Below are positions 55,056 to 63,795 of a stretch of 64,000 nucleotides of DNA, piece by piece. Source of the DNA: an uncultured Roseobacter sp. (lineage in GTDB: Bacteria > Pseudomonadota > Alphaproteobacteria > Rhodobacterales > Rhodobacteraceae); assembly GCF_947499265.1 (NCBI RefSeq), contig NZ_CANMNK010000005.1, forward strand, positions 1 through 64,000. The letters run 5' to 3'. Below the pieces are notes generated by a model. The model searched no databases, was not told where the DNA came from, and saw only the letters and a list, made by a program, of their open reading frames with translations. The first letter of the stretch is position 1. Each line of letters opens with the position of its first letter. Made by a program: the position numbers and the translations under genes.

Positions 55056-55910
55056 ATGTTAGACAACTCCCCTCGCGCGCCCAACCTGCCAAACGCCCCC
55101 GGTGTCGGCTATAAACCTCAGCATTTTACGGACTTACGCGCCGATCCAGGCCCCGTGCGGTGGATCGAGGTCCATGCTGAGAATTATATGGGTGACGGCG
55201 GGCGCCCTCTTGCGCAACTGCGTGCGCTGGCGGATCAGTTTGCCCTGTCTGTGCACGGTGTCGGCCTGAGCATTGGTGGCGAAGCACCGCTTGACCGTGA
55301 CCACCTTGCCCGTCTGAAAACGCTTGTCGGGTGGTCCAGTCCAGCCAGTTTTTCAGAGCATCTGGCGTGGTCCACACATGGTGCAGAATTCCTGAATGAC
55401 CTGCTGCCCCTGCCCTATACATCCGAAACGCTGCAGCGGGTGGCTGATCACATCGATCAGGTGCAAACAGCGCTGGGACGCCAGATGCTGCTGGAAAACC
55501 CTTCCAGTTACCTTTGCTTTGCCGAAAGCACTTGGTCCGAAACCGATTTTCTGGCTGAGTTGGTGCATCGCACAGGCTGCGGTCTGCTGCTTGATGTAAA
55601 CAACGTTTTCATATCTGCCACCAACCTTGGGCTGTCTGCTGAAAGCTACATCGAGGCTTTCCCGCTGCATGCGGTTGGCGAGATCCACGTGGGCGGCCAT
55701 GATGAAGATACCGATGATCACGGCGCACCTCTGCTGATCGATAGTCACGGCAAACCCGTTGTGGACCCGGTGTGGTCCCTTCTGGCGTTCGCCCTCGCGA
55801 AATCCGGTCCCAGGCCCGTGCTTGTTGAATGGGACAATGACGTCCCCGACTGGCCGGTATTGCGAGCAGAGGCCGAACGTGCGGCACTGGCGCTCGCCCC
55901 GGCACAATGA
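55056..55910 (+). CDS. bufB: MNIO enzyme (DUF692), BufB-like
   Basis: The 284-residue protein is a DUF692 multinuclear iron oxidase. It shows the TIM-barrel metal ligands: E42 in HAENYM, H67, H102 in SEHLAW, E147 in LLENPSSY, D180 in LLLDVNN, H211 and H215 in IHVGGH, and D229/H231. It would modify the cysteines of the precursor. I chose ATG 55056, near where family homology begins (GVGYKPQHF). Its stop overlaps bufC in ATGA. Confidence 0.93.
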   Translation: MLDNSPRAPNLPNAPGVGYKPQHFTDLRADPGPVRWIEVHAENYMGDGGRPLAQLRALADQFALSVHGVGLSIGGEAPLDRDHLARLKTLVGWSSPASFSEHLAWSTHGAEFLNDLLPLPYTSETLQRVADHIDQVQTALGRQMLLENPSSYLCFAESTWSETDFLAELVHRTGCGLLLDVNNVFISATNLGLSAESYIEAFPLHAVGEIHVGGHDEDTDDHGAPLLIDSHGKPVVDPVWSLLAFALAKSGPRPVLVEWDNDVPDWPVLRAEAERAALALAPAQ

Positions 55911-56662
55911 GCGTTTCACAGGCCACATTCCGCAGCGCTTTGCTGGACGCGGAAGAAGCCGTGCCCGAAGGTCTCCTCGACGGCTCCGACACCCCAGCAG
56001 GCGCCAGATTTTCCGTATACCGAAACAACGTAGTGGTGTCCCTGACCGAAGCTCTGCGCACGGCGTTTCCGTTGATTTACAAGCTCCTGGGTGCGCAAAC
56101 CTTTGACCGGTTGGCAGCGATCTATGTGCGCCAGCAACCGCCATCGTCACCACTGATGATGCACTACGGACAAGAGCTGCCAAAATTCCTGCAAAGCTTT
56201 CAACCGCTTTCGCATATCGGATATTTGCCCGACTGCGCCCGTTTGGACATCGCAATGCGCCGCTCTTATCACGCGAAGGACGCCGCGCCGATTAACCCCA
56301 GCGTTTTCCAGACCGATCCCGAAGAGCTGATGTCGCTGCGGTTGGCGCTTGCGCCCGCAACCATTGTGCTGCGCTCTGACTGGCCCTTGCATGACATCTG
56401 GCGGTTGAATTTTGAGCCAGATGCGCCAAAACCACGGGCAACGGCCCAGGACGTTCTGATCACCCGCCCGGAATTCGACCCCGCGCCCCATGCATTGCAG
56501 CCGGGGGGTGCGGATTGGCTTCAGCACCTGCAAAACGGCATGGCATTTGGGTCGGCGCATGAAGCGACGATCACCGCCGCGCCCTCATTTGATCTCTCGG
56601 CAGCGCTGTCGCAGGCGCTGCAAACCGGTGCCCTCACAGAATTCAAGACAAAGGACAGCTAA
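55907..56662 (+). CDS. bufC: DUF2063 partner of the MNIO enzyme, BufC-like
   Basis: The 251-residue protein has the DUF2063 N-terminal domain (about 3-95: [37 protein letters not shown] in part) and a less conserved C-terminal half. HvfC/BufC proteins bring the leader peptide to the MNIO enzyme. Translation is coupled to bufB by ATGA. Often mis-annotated as DNA-binding; nothing here supports that. Confidence 0.9.
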   Translation: MSVSQATFRSALLDAEEAVPEGLLDGSDTPAGARFSVYRNNVVVSLTEALRTAFPLIYKLLGAQTFDRLAAIYVRQQPPSSPLMMHYGQELPKFLQSFQPLSHIGYLPDCARLDIAMRRSYHAKDAAPINPSVFQTDPEELMSLRLALAPATIVLRSDWPLHDIWRLNFEPDAPKPRATAQDVLITRPEFDPAPHALQPGGADWLQHLQNGMAFGSAHEATITAAPSFDLSAALSQALQTGALTEFKTKDS

Positions 56663-57211
56663 ATGATCTCCGCCTACACTTCAGTCACCGAACGCCTCTC
56701 GCGCGCAGACTGGCTCTTGCCGACGCTTGCGCGCCTTGTCTTCGCGGGTACTTTGCTGATGTATTTCTGGGTCTCCGGGCTGACAAAACTGGGCGGCGGT
56801 CTTGTCGGGCTCTTTCAGCCCTCTGTCGGTGCCTACGCGCAGATTTTCCCAAAGGCGATGGAAGCGGTGACATATGACACCTCACAGCTGTCCCTCTACC
56901 ATTGGGCGGTCGTTGTTGCGGGCACCTGGGCGGAATTCATTCTGCCAGCACTCATCGTTCTGGGGCTGCTAACACGGCTCTCCGCGCTTGGCATGATCGG
57001 GTTCATCATCGTGCAATCCTTGACGGATTTGATTGGTCACGGCGGGTTTGAGCACAAGGAAACTTTTGGCGCGTGGTTTGATCGCTTTCCCGACAGCGTG
57101 ATCCTGGACCAACGCAGCTTCTGGATTTTCGTATTGTTGGTTCTGGTGATCAAAGGAGCCGGGCCTGTGTCACTCGACAATGCGCTGCGCGGCCGCAGCG
57201 CCCAAACCTGA
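56663..57211 (+). CDS. DoxX-family membrane protein of the bufferin operon
   Basis: The 182-residue protein has about four membrane helices and the DoxX pattern (RLVFAGTLLMYFWVSGLTKL in part, then GLLTRLSALGMIGFIIVQ in part). It directly follows bufC with AAGGA in the bufC tail. DoxX proteins commonly end buf and hvf operons; their role there is not established. Confidence 0.88.
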   Translation: MISAYTSVTERLSRADWLLPTLARLVFAGTLLMYFWVSGLTKLGGGLVGLFQPSVGAYAQIFPKAMEAVTYDTSQLSLYHWAVVVAGTWAEFILPALIVLGLLTRLSALGMIGFIIVQSLTDLIGHGGFEHKETFGAWFDRFPDSVILDQRSFWIFVLLVLVIKGAGPVSLDNALRGRSAQT

Positions 57212-57213
57212 TC

Positions 57214-57531
57214 TCACTGAACCCCAAGCGCCTGCTGTGTGGCGGGCGTCCACCCCAAATGCATGCCGCTCTCGGTGACAATCAGAGGGCGCTTCATCAG
57301 CGTTGGATGCACCTTGAGCAATTCAGCAGGTGGCTTTTCGCGCTCGGTCGCATCCAATCCGCGCCAGGTGGTTGATCTGGTATTCATCAACGCCTCCCCG
57401 AACTGCTCCAGTGCCGCCTGCAAGACAGCCTCCGGCACGCCATCGGCCCGCACATCGACGAATTCCGCCTCCGGCAAGGTTTTCAGCGCCTTCCTGCAGG
57501 TGTCACAGGTCTTCAATCCATAAAATCGCAT
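57214..57531 (-). CDS. ArsC/Spx-family thioredoxin-fold protein
   Basis: The 105-residue protein has the CDTC motif near the N-terminus (LKTCDTCRKAL) and the family C-terminal KRPLIV segment. It is of the Spx/YffB type, distinct from true arsenate reductases. It converges on the bufferin operon two bases after it. Function unproven. Confidence 0.85.
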   Translation of the reverse strand: MRFYGLKTCDTCRKALKTLPEAEFVDVRADGVPEAVLQAALEQFGEALMNTRSTTWRGLDATEREKPPAELLKVHPTLMKRPLIVTESGMHLGWTPATQQALGVQ

Positions 57532-57663
57532 AATTTGCCCACAACTTGGGGTTTTCGGCGCGAAAATCGCAACCTTTGCACCCGTTTTCCTTGATTTTTA
57601 CATGTGAAGGTCAATCTCTTAAAGGGTGTTCAATGCAATTTTTGTGTTGGGTGCGTGAACAAG

Positions 57664-57686
57664 CCGCGTCGGAAGAGCTGACGCGG
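57664..57686 (+). promoter_or_regulatory. 5' leader hairpin of cspA
   Basis: Arms CCGCGTC (57664-57670) and GACGCGG (57680-57686) form a seven-base stem, 15 bp before the AAGGAGG ribosome site. It may be a cold-sensitive leader structure or a mini-terminator. Confidence 0.5.
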
Positions 57687-57715
57687 TCTCAAATACAAAA
57701 GGAGGCACGGGACTG

Positions 57716-57922
57716 ATGCCAAACGGCACCGTGAAATGGTTTAACACGACTAAAGGTTACGGATTTATTGCGCCGGAAGGTGGTGGCTCAGATGTGTTTG
57801 TACACATCTCAGCAGTCGAACGATCCGGCCTGACCGGACTTGCCGATGATCAGAAAGTCAGCTTTGAACTTTCTGAAGGACGCGACGGACGGCAGATGGC
57901 CAGCGATCTGAAACTACTTTAA
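57716..57922 (+). CDS. cspA: Cold-shock protein, CspA family
   Basis: The 68-residue single OB-fold RNA chaperone carries RNP1 (KGYGFI) and RNP2 (DVFVHIS). A strong GGAGG is ten bases upstream. It has a long 5' leader with a hairpin. Length is normal for family. Confidence 0.95.
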   Translation: MPNGTVKWFNTTKGYGFIAPEGGGSDVFVHISAVERSGLTGLADDQKVSFELSEGRDGRQMASDLKLL

Positions 57923-58101
57923 CACCCCAGGAAACCCCAAAAGACCAGAAACGCGGGCGATCGCCGATCGGCCGCATGAAGACACTGAACCGCCTATGTG
58001 TTTGGGTACGGGCACGAAAAACCCGGTCAGGTGATCGCAATTGCTTCTGCAAGCCGGTAATCACACAGGGCTTTTCATCTCCGCATCTCAGACCAGCTTG
58101 A

Positions 58102-58392
58102 TCAGCCCGGGTCGTGCGGCGCGAAATCTGTCCAATGCTCGCCCATGGCCACGATGCACGATGTGCCGGAGGCGTAGCGCACCACCATCGTCCAATCTCC
58201 ACGATCATCCGTCCAGACTTCCATCACCTGTTCCCGCCCGCGCAGGCCACTGGCCTGGCGCGCGCTCCCGTATTGCTGGGCAAGCCGGGAAAGCATCTCG
58301 TCTGACGGCGCGCAAATGACCTCACCAATCGGTGTTGTCGCGCCAACCATGGACGCCGAAGATAGAAAAACGACTGCTGACCATTTCAACAT
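58102..58392 (-). CDS. Secreted hypothetical protein
   Basis: The 96-residue protein has a signal peptide (about 1-17, ending MVGAT) and a small mature domain with two cysteines (EVICAPS and GTSCIVA). It resembles S-layer-like or YpeB-like Rhodobacterales secreted proteins in layout, but I recognise no family. ATG 58392 is chosen at the signal; a start at 58443 adds a non-typical extension. Confidence 0.65.
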   Translation of the reverse strand: MLKWSAVVFLSSASMVGATTPIGEVICAPSDEMLSRLAQQYGSARQASGLRGREQVMEVWTDDRGDWTMVVRYASGTSCIVAMGEHWTDFAPHDPG

Positions 58393-58420
58393 GCTCAATC
58401 GTAACAGTTTTATGACGCCC

Positions 58421-58429
58421 TGTGGATAA
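58421..58429 (-). promoter_or_regulatory. DnaA-box 9-mer, intergenic
   Basis: TGTGGATAA lies between the small secreted-protein gene and cytochrome P450, 29 bp before the former's start. It is the same 9-mer as at 48868 and, inverted, 25527. Confidence 0.4.
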
Positions 58430-58449
58430 CAAAATGCGCCCAATTGCGA

Positions 58450-59634
58450 CTATCTGGCGAGTTCGGCGCAAAGCGCGGCATAGCCCCGGAACCGGATACG
58501 TCCCCCATGCGTGCGCGCAGTGATCGCATAGTCCGGAAAGCGATTCAAAAACCGCTGAAGCGCGATGCGGCCTTCCATGCGCGCAAGCGTCAGGCCGACG
58601 CAAACATGTGGCCCGCCCGCAAAAGCCAAATGCCGGTTTGGATGACGGGAGATGTCAAATCTCGTTGGGGCATCAAAGACTTGCGGATCCCGATTGGCGG
58701 CCCCAATGCACAGATGCAGGTTAGCCCCCGGTGGGATCGCATAGCCACCCAACGACACCTCGACCGTCGTCTGCCGGTTCCCGAACTGATTGGGCGACCG
58801 AAAGCGCAGGATTTCCTCCACCGCCCGGTCGATGAGGTCGGGATTGCGCACCAGCAGGTCGCACTGTTGAGGGTGATCGTAAAGCAGCGCCAGACCATTA
58901 CCGATCAGGTTCGTGGTCGTTTCATGCCCTGCGTTGAGGATAAAGATGCAGTTCTGGATCAGCTCGATTTCAGACAGTTGTCCGCCGTCATCGCCCTCGA
59001 TCAAGCGGGTCAGCACATCGGTTTCCGGGTCGCCGGGATGGGCCCGTCTACGGGCGATCAGGTCTTGCAGATATTCCTTGAACTCGGAAACGGCCTCATG
59101 CCCGCGCGTGAGCTGCGCATCCGTCAGGGTTGGTTCAAGCGCGCCAAGAATGGCGAGGGACCAGCCCCGCAAGGGCGCGCGTTCCGACATCGGCACGTCC
59201 AGCAGGTTGCCAATCACCTGAATGGGGATCGAGGCTGCAAAATCCTCGATCAGGTCAGGCTGGTCCGGCATCTGATCCAAAAGCTCGTCAACGGTTGCGA
59301 CCAGTCCGGGCTCCATGCGTTTCAGGGCCTTGGGCGTGAGCGCCGAAGTCATGATCCGCCGGACACGGGTGTGCAGCGGAGGGTCGTTGAAAACAAGGCT
59401 GGTGGTATGGTGTTCAAAGAGTGGGGACCCTTCGCCGAATTTTGGCGCAAAGGCGGTCTTTTTATCAGAAATATAGCGGGTAACGTCCCGATAAATTGAT
59501 GACAGATCCGCATGGCGGGCGAGCAGAAAGGACCCATCGGGCTGCGGGCAGACAGGGCTCTCGCGCAGCCATTGATCGTAGTAGGGAAAGGGGTTTTCCG
59601 GGAAGTCCGGCGGCGGGTCTGCGAGGTTAAACAT
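58450..59634 (-). CDS. Cytochrome P450
   Basis: The 394-residue soluble class I enzyme has I-helix AGHETT, the K-helix ExxR as EILRFR, and the heme-binding FAGGPHVCVG with C345. Substrate cannot be assigned; no ferredoxin or reductase is adjacent, though a FdVI-type ferredoxin is elsewhere in the window. Monocistronic. Confidence 0.95.
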   Translation of the reverse strand: MFNLADPPPDFPENPFPYYDQWLRESPVCPQPDGSFLLARHADLSSIYRDVTRYISDKKTAFAPKFGEGSPLFEHHTTSLVFNDPPLHTRVRRIMTSALTPKALKRMEPGLVATVDELLDQMPDQPDLIEDFAASIPIQVIGNLLDVPMSERAPLRGWSLAILGALEPTLTDAQLTRGHEAVSEFKEYLQDLIARRRAHPGDPETDVLTRLIEGDDGGQLSEIELIQNCIFILNAGHETTTNLIGNGLALLYDHPQQCDLLVRNPDLIDRAVEEILRFRSPNQFGNRQTTVEVSLGGYAIPPGANLHLCIGAANRDPQVFDAPTRFDISRHPNRHLAFAGGPHVCVGLTLARMEGRIALQRFLNRFPDYAITARTHGGRIRFRGYAALCAELAR

Positions 59635-59684
59635 GGGCGAAGTGTGCGGGATCGGGCGGCCTTGTCAAATGCCAAGCAGCTTCG

Positions 59685-60008
59685 CTAACCGCGCGTGCAA
59701 TCGAGACAGCGGGCGATGGCGAGGTCCGCTAGGAGCCGTGCGGGCGCAATCTCCTCTCCGCAATCGGTGCAAAAACCGTATTCGCCTTCGTCGAGGCGCT
59801 GGAGGGCGGCGGCGATCTTCTGACGCTCTGCCTGCCGACGTCTCGCCTGAGCCTGCGCCATGGCCTGATTCTGCAAGGCATCCATGCGGGAAAGCCGCCC
59901 CACCGCCTGCTGATCGAGCGTAACGGTTTTCTGACCATCAAGGCCTGCGGCATCCTCTGCGTCGAGGGTTTTGAGGCGTTTGGTGAGCGCGGTGCGTGGA
60001 TTGGTCAT
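59685..60008 (-). CDS. DksA/TraR-family C4 zinc-finger protein
   Basis: The 107-residue protein has a helical N-terminal region and a C-terminal C4 zinc finger, C80-x2-C83 and C101-x2-C104 (FCTDCGEEI, ARCLDCTRG). Such proteins act at the RNA polymerase secondary channel. The short helical region may be insufficient for full DksA activity. Confidence 0.88.
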   Translation of the reverse strand: MTNPRTALTKRLKTLDAEDAAGLDGQKTVTLDQQAVGRLSRMDALQNQAMAQAQARRRQAERQKIAAALQRLDEGEYGFCTDCGEEIAPARLLADLAIARCLDCTRG

Positions 60009-60413
60009 TGGGTAAGCTTAGTCCGATTGATCGATGGCTCAAAGGTGCTTCGTCAAGCGACCAGGTAGTGTATCGGTCCGTTCCCGATGGGTCAGTGGGT
60101 GTGATGTGTTGCGGTTGGAACTGGCGCGCCCGCCCCGTGGTGGGGTGAGGCATGGTCCGGCGTCAGCCGGATCAAATGATCCGGGGGATCATTTGAAATG
60201 CCGAACGCAAAATTCGCAAGAATCGGGCCGGGTGACAGGCGCTTTTAACGTCACCAATACGCTTAGAATAGAGCCCCGCGCCCGAACCGAGGGGCAGGAA
60301 GCGAAGCGCCCGCCCCGTGGGGGCGGTTCGGGCGCTGCCCGCCTTTGGCGGGCAATACAATAGAGATCTAAGGCAATGGGCGATTAAGTTTGAATTGCTT
60401 AGAACTTTCAAGA
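60009..60413. other. Hairpin-rich intergenic segment
   Basis: This 405-bp gap holds no credible gene. It contains an 11-base perfect stem TCAAATGATCC/GGATCATTTGA (60172-60182, 60186-60196) with a three-base loop, and a 15-base direct repeat GCGCCCGCCCCGTGG at 60126 and 60306. There is a 12-base inverted pair GCGCCCGAACCG/CGGTTCGGGCGC (60278-60289, 60324-60335) enclosing a GC hairpin CGCCCC/GGGGCG (60311-60325). A further hairpin GCCCGCC/GGCGGGC lies at 60337-60353. The last could terminate the thyX-TIR transcript. Confidence 0.8.
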
Positions 60414-60848
60414 TTACTTACCAGATTGTCGCCAAGACGAATTGACAACAGACTTTCCAGACCAGCCGACAATCTCGTTGGCTGCTTTGCTCACAATCGA
60501 TGATTTTCGGTCGGCACCCCAAAGATCAACTGCAACAATTGGCCTTCTAAAAGCTTGAGCCCCATCAATTTCAGTTTTTATCCACCGCGAATAGTTCGCG
60601 TACATCCCTGTTGGAATTACGACAACATCACTCTGATCAATTCGTTGAAAAATTGCCATTGCCAATTCCTGATCGTTTACCGCGGAATGAACCGGGCTAC
60701 TTTCAGGAATCGATTTGTCAATGAATTGAAGGCTGGTTCGCTCGTTGCCCCACTGGGTTTCAAATAACCATCCTGCTAACCGCTCGTAGTGGTTCGAGTA
60801 GCGCCACGAGTGACTTATGAAAACGTTGATAACGGATGTATACTTCAC
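60414..60848 (-). CDS. ThsB-like TIR-domain protein, coupled to thyX
   Basis: The 144-residue single-domain protein resembles the Thoeris ThsB TIR-like family (MTH538/DUF1863): NVFISHSW at the first strand, helix [10 protein letters not shown], a core [21 protein letters not shown] (quoted in part) with W89 and E93 in the position of the TIR NAD-cleaving glutamate. Its GTG start overlaps the thyX stop in GTGA, so it is read as the second gene of that operon. Its DNA is visibly richer in A and T than its neighbours. No ThsA-type effector is in the window. Activity is unproven. Confidence 0.8.
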   Translation of the reverse strand: MKYTSVINVFISHSWRYSNHYERLAGWLFETQWGNERTSLQFIDKSIPESSPVHSAVNDQELAMAIFQRIDQSDVVVIPTGMYANYSRWIKTEIDGAQAFRRPIVAVDLWGADRKSSIVSKAANEIVGWSGKSVVNSSWRQSGK

Positions 60849-61753
60849 CCATCAATAACCCCCATAAACTCCCGCCACTCGCCCTTGGACATTCCCGAGG
60901 TCTCTTGCGTGACCTCCTCACCTTTCAGCATACGCTTCACGCAGTCCAATGCTTTGCCGGACATGGTGGCGCCGCCCAGACGGTAGTCCTCGAAGGCGCC
61001 GTAGGCGGCGGGCACCCAGTCGGCTACCATGGCGCAAATCGCATCGGCGTAGACCCGGATTTCATATTGCGCGTGGGCATCGGCGCGCAGGCGCAGGAAG
61101 TGGAAGAGGTTGTGCAGGTCCACTTTCCAATACCATTGGGTGTAAACATTGGCGGGCAGGTTCATGCGGGCAAGCTCACGCGCCAGACCGTCCTGCCCCT
61201 CCTGTGAGATCATGGTTTCGTAGTTGTCATAGCAGCGGTTGCTGTCAGCTTTCAGGATTTCAAGAACGCGCGCGGCCTCATCGCCTTTCAGCACGCCACC
61301 ACGCCCCTGATTATTCACCACCGATTGCGCGTTAATGTGTTCCGGTGCGGGAATGTAGAATTCGCGGTCGAGGATCGAGTAGCGGGCGGAGTATTCGTTG
61401 ACGTTGGCGGTGCGGTGGCGGATCCACTGGCGGGCGACGAAAACGGGCAGTTTCACGTGCAGTTTGATCTCGCACATCTCGAAGGGGGTGGAGTGCCAGT
61501 GGCGCATGAGATAGCGGATCAGACCTTCGTCGTTCTGAACGGATTTGGTGCCCTTGCCGTAGGAGACACGGGCGGCCTGGCAGATAGCAGCATCATCGCC
61601 CATGTAGTCGATAACGCGGACAAAGCCGTGATCAAGCACGGGCTGCGCCTTGTAGAGGTGTTGTTCCATGCCGGGGCTGACCGCGCGCAATGTTGGCGTG
61701 GGTATGCTGCGTTGTTCGTCGATTTCGGCCTGTTGTTCAGGGCTCAGCGGCAT
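60845..61753 (-). CDS. thyX: FAD-dependent thymidylate synthase
   Basis: ThyX makes dTMP with FAD and methylenetetrahydrofolate, replacing ThyA. The 302-residue protein has the RHR-x7-S motif at 112-122 ([11 protein letters not shown]), followed by ARYS, and a C-terminal extended helical domain. Normal for Rhodobacterales, where ThyA is absent. It is the first gene of a unit with the TIR gene. Confidence 0.97.
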   Translation of the reverse strand: MPLSPEQQAEIDEQRSIPTPTLRAVSPGMEQHLYKAQPVLDHGFVRVIDYMGDDAAICQAARVSYGKGTKSVQNDEGLIRYLMRHWHSTPFEMCEIKLHVKLPVFVARQWIRHRTANVNEYSARYSILDREFYIPAPEHINAQSVVNNQGRGGVLKGDEAARVLEILKADSNRCYDNYETMISQEGQDGLARELARMNLPANVYTQWYWKVDLHNLFHFLRLRADAHAQYEIRVYADAICAMVADWVPAAYGAFEDYRLGGATMSGKALDCVKRMLKGEEVTQETSGMSKGEWREFMGVIDG

Positions 61754-61938
61754 GGGCGTGGTCCTTTTCGGGTGTGAGTCGGGGATGACTATATCTGGGC
61801 AAAGCGTATGGCGGAACAGCTATATGCTGTATTCCGGAAATGTTCTGATGCTGCATCACAAGTGTCTGATGGTGCTGGCATCTGGGGCGGGGCATGTTAG
61901 ATTTGCCCGGAGCGTAACCTGAAAACTGGAGGGGCGAG

Positions 61939-62367
61939 ATGAGCCTGAAGTACCTGCACACGATGGTCCGGGTCAAAGACCTTGATGCATCGATCGCGTT
62001 TTACAAGTTGCTGGGCCTAGAAGAGACCCGGCGGATGGACAGCGAGGGCGGTCGTTTTACGCTGGTGTTCCTTGCGCCGCCTGGCCAGGAGGAGTGCCCT
62101 GTTGAGCTGACATACAACTGGGATGGCGACGAGGGGTTGCCGAGTGACAGCCGTCATTTTGGGCATCTGGCCTACCGCGTCGGCAATATCTACGACGTGT
62201 GTCAGCACCTGATGGACAATGGCGTGACGATCAACAGACCGCCACGTGATGGCCATATGGCCTTTGTAAGATCGCCCGACAACGTCTCAATTGAGCTGTT
62301 GCAAGAGGGTGACCATCTGGCACCGGCAGAACCCTGGGCCAGCATGGAAAACACCGGGCATTGGTGA
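61939..62367 (+). CDS. gloA: Lactoylglutathione lyase (glyoxalase I)
   Basis: GloA converts the methylglyoxal-glutathione adduct to lactoylglutathione. The 142-residue protein has the VOC fold with HTMVRVKDLDASIAFYK in part, ELTYNWD, and HLAYRV and SIELLQ metal-ligand strands. GGAGGGG precedes ATG 61939. The next gene starts inside the stop codon. Confidence 0.95.
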   Translation: MSLKYLHTMVRVKDLDASIAFYKLLGLEETRRMDSEGGRFTLVFLAPPGQEECPVELTYNWDGDEGLPSDSRHFGHLAYRVGNIYDVCQHLMDNGVTINRPPRDGHMAFVRSPDNVSIELLQEGDHLAPAEPWASMENTGHW

Positions 62368-63077
62368 TCCGTGCCGGCATCGTCGGGCTGACGCTCTTTG
62401 CCAGCGGGGCGGGGGCGGCTGAGTGCCGCCTGGCCTTGGTGTTGGCGTTGGACGTGTCCAGTTCGGTTGATGATACCGAGGATAGGCTACAGCGGGGCGG
62501 CCTCGTGTCCGCCCTGACGGCACCGGAAGTAAGTGCTGCTTTTTTTGCGACGGATCAGCCCGTTGCCCTTGCGGTATTTGAGTGGTCGGGGCGGTATAAT
62601 CAGGAGATCCTGCTGGATTGGACCCTGATCGAAGGGCCCGCGGAACTGATCGGCGCCGCGGAAGCGATTGCCGCCAGCAAAAGAAGTCACAACGATTTTC
62701 CGACGGCGATGGGGTATGCTTTGGGGTATGGGGCGGGTCTGCTGCAACGCGCGCCCCAATGTCTGTACAAAACTTTGGATATGGCAGGTGATGGCCAGAA
62801 CAATGAAGGTTTCGGCCCCGCCGCGGCTTATGCTGAGTTCCCATTTGAAGGTGTCACGGTGAACGGGCTTGTGGTGAACGGCGCGGACTACGAGGCGGAA
62901 ACTGGCTTGATCGCATTCTACAAGAGCCAGGTGCTGCATGGGCCAGGTGCATTTATCGAAATCGCACAAGGATTCGAAGACTACGAGCGCGCGATGCGCC
63001 GCAAACTTGAACGTGAGCTGACACCGCCCGTGATCGGAATGGATGGTGCGCGCCCTGAACTGCGACCAAAGGGGTGA
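62364..63077 (+). CDS. DUF1194 von Willebrand-like protein, copy 1
   Basis: The 237-residue protein has a signal peptide (about 1-19) and a DUF1194 vWA-like domain with an intact metal-site motif DVSSS (D30, S32, S34). It should be periplasmic. The GTG start overlaps the gloA stop in GTGA. A paralog follows immediately. Function unknown. Confidence 0.88.
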   Translation: MIRAGIVGLTLFASGAGAAECRLALVLALDVSSSVDDTEDRLQRGGLVSALTAPEVSAAFFATDQPVALAVFEWSGRYNQEILLDWTLIEGPAELIGAAEAIAASKRSHNDFPTAMGYALGYGAGLLQRAPQCLYKTLDMAGDGQNNEGFGPAAAYAEFPFEGVTVNGLVVNGADYEAETGLIAFYKSQVLHGPGAFIEIAQGFEDYERAMRRKLERELTPPVIGMDGARPELRPKG

Positions 63078-63078
63078 G

Positions 63079-63795
63079 ATGATGCGCAGTCTGCTAACCA
63101 GCCTGCTGGTCACATGCGCTCTCGCCCAATCGACGGCGGCAAATTGCAGACAGGCCCTCGCGTTGGGGCTGGATGTTTCCGGTTCGGTGGATCTTCGGGA
63201 GTACAGGCTGCAGCTGGACGGATTGGTGACAGCTTTGAATCACCCGGACGTTGTAAGTGCTTTGCTGGCATCGCCCGATGCGCCCGTGGCATTGATGGTG
63301 TTCGAGTGGAGCGGACCTGCCGATCAATCGGTCCTCGTGCCGTGGACGTCCATTTCTGATGCGCAAACTCTGGCGATTGTCAGTGAAACCCTGGCTGGCA
63401 CACAAAGACGCAACGCGACACCCGGAACGGCTTTGGGTGTGGCGATGACTCTAGGCGCGCAGTATCTTGATCAACAAAAAGATTGCTGGAAACGGACGCT
63501 CGATATCTCAGGAGATGGGCAATCAAATCTGGGTCCGCGTCCGCGAGACGTGAAACAGGCCATCGGCGCACGCGGGATAACGATCAATGCGCTGGTCATC
63601 GGCGCGGACGCTCCGGCAACAGGGGATCGCCAACAATCCGAAATTGGAGAGCTTTCCTCATACTTCCGCGCCGAAGTCATCACAGGCCCGGATGCGTTTG
63701 TGCAGACAGCTCTTGGTTTTGAAGCCTATGCAGAAGCCATGACCGCCAAGTTGAAACAGGAACTCGACGGCTTGGCTGTCAGCGCGCTTCAGTAG
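63079..63795 (+). CDS. DUF1194 von Willebrand-like protein, copy 2
   Basis: A 238-residue paralog of the preceding protein with a signal peptide (about 1-21, ending TAANC) and the motif DVSGS (D32, S34, S36). Sequence similarity is clear along the whole length (VSALLASPDAPVALMVFEWSG in part). It begins one base after the first copy's stop. Its end overlaps the converging MarR gene by seven bases. Confidence 0.88.
   Translation: MMRSLLTSLLVTCALAQSTAANCRQALALGLDVSGSVDLREYRLQLDGLVTALNHPDVVSALLASPDAPVALMVFEWSGPADQSVLVPWTSISDAQTLAIVSETLAGTQRRNATPGTALGVAMTLGAQYLDQQKDCWKRTLDISGDGQSNLGPRPRDVKQAIGARGITINALVIGADAPATGDRQQSEIGELSSYFRAEVITGPDAFVQTALGFEAYAEAMTAKLKQELDGLAVSALQ

Noticed and set aside
55907-56662. 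DNA-binding protein reading of the DUF2063 gene
   Set aside because: The label comes from family annotation; the MNIO context and lack of a helix-turn-helix favour a RiPP partner role.
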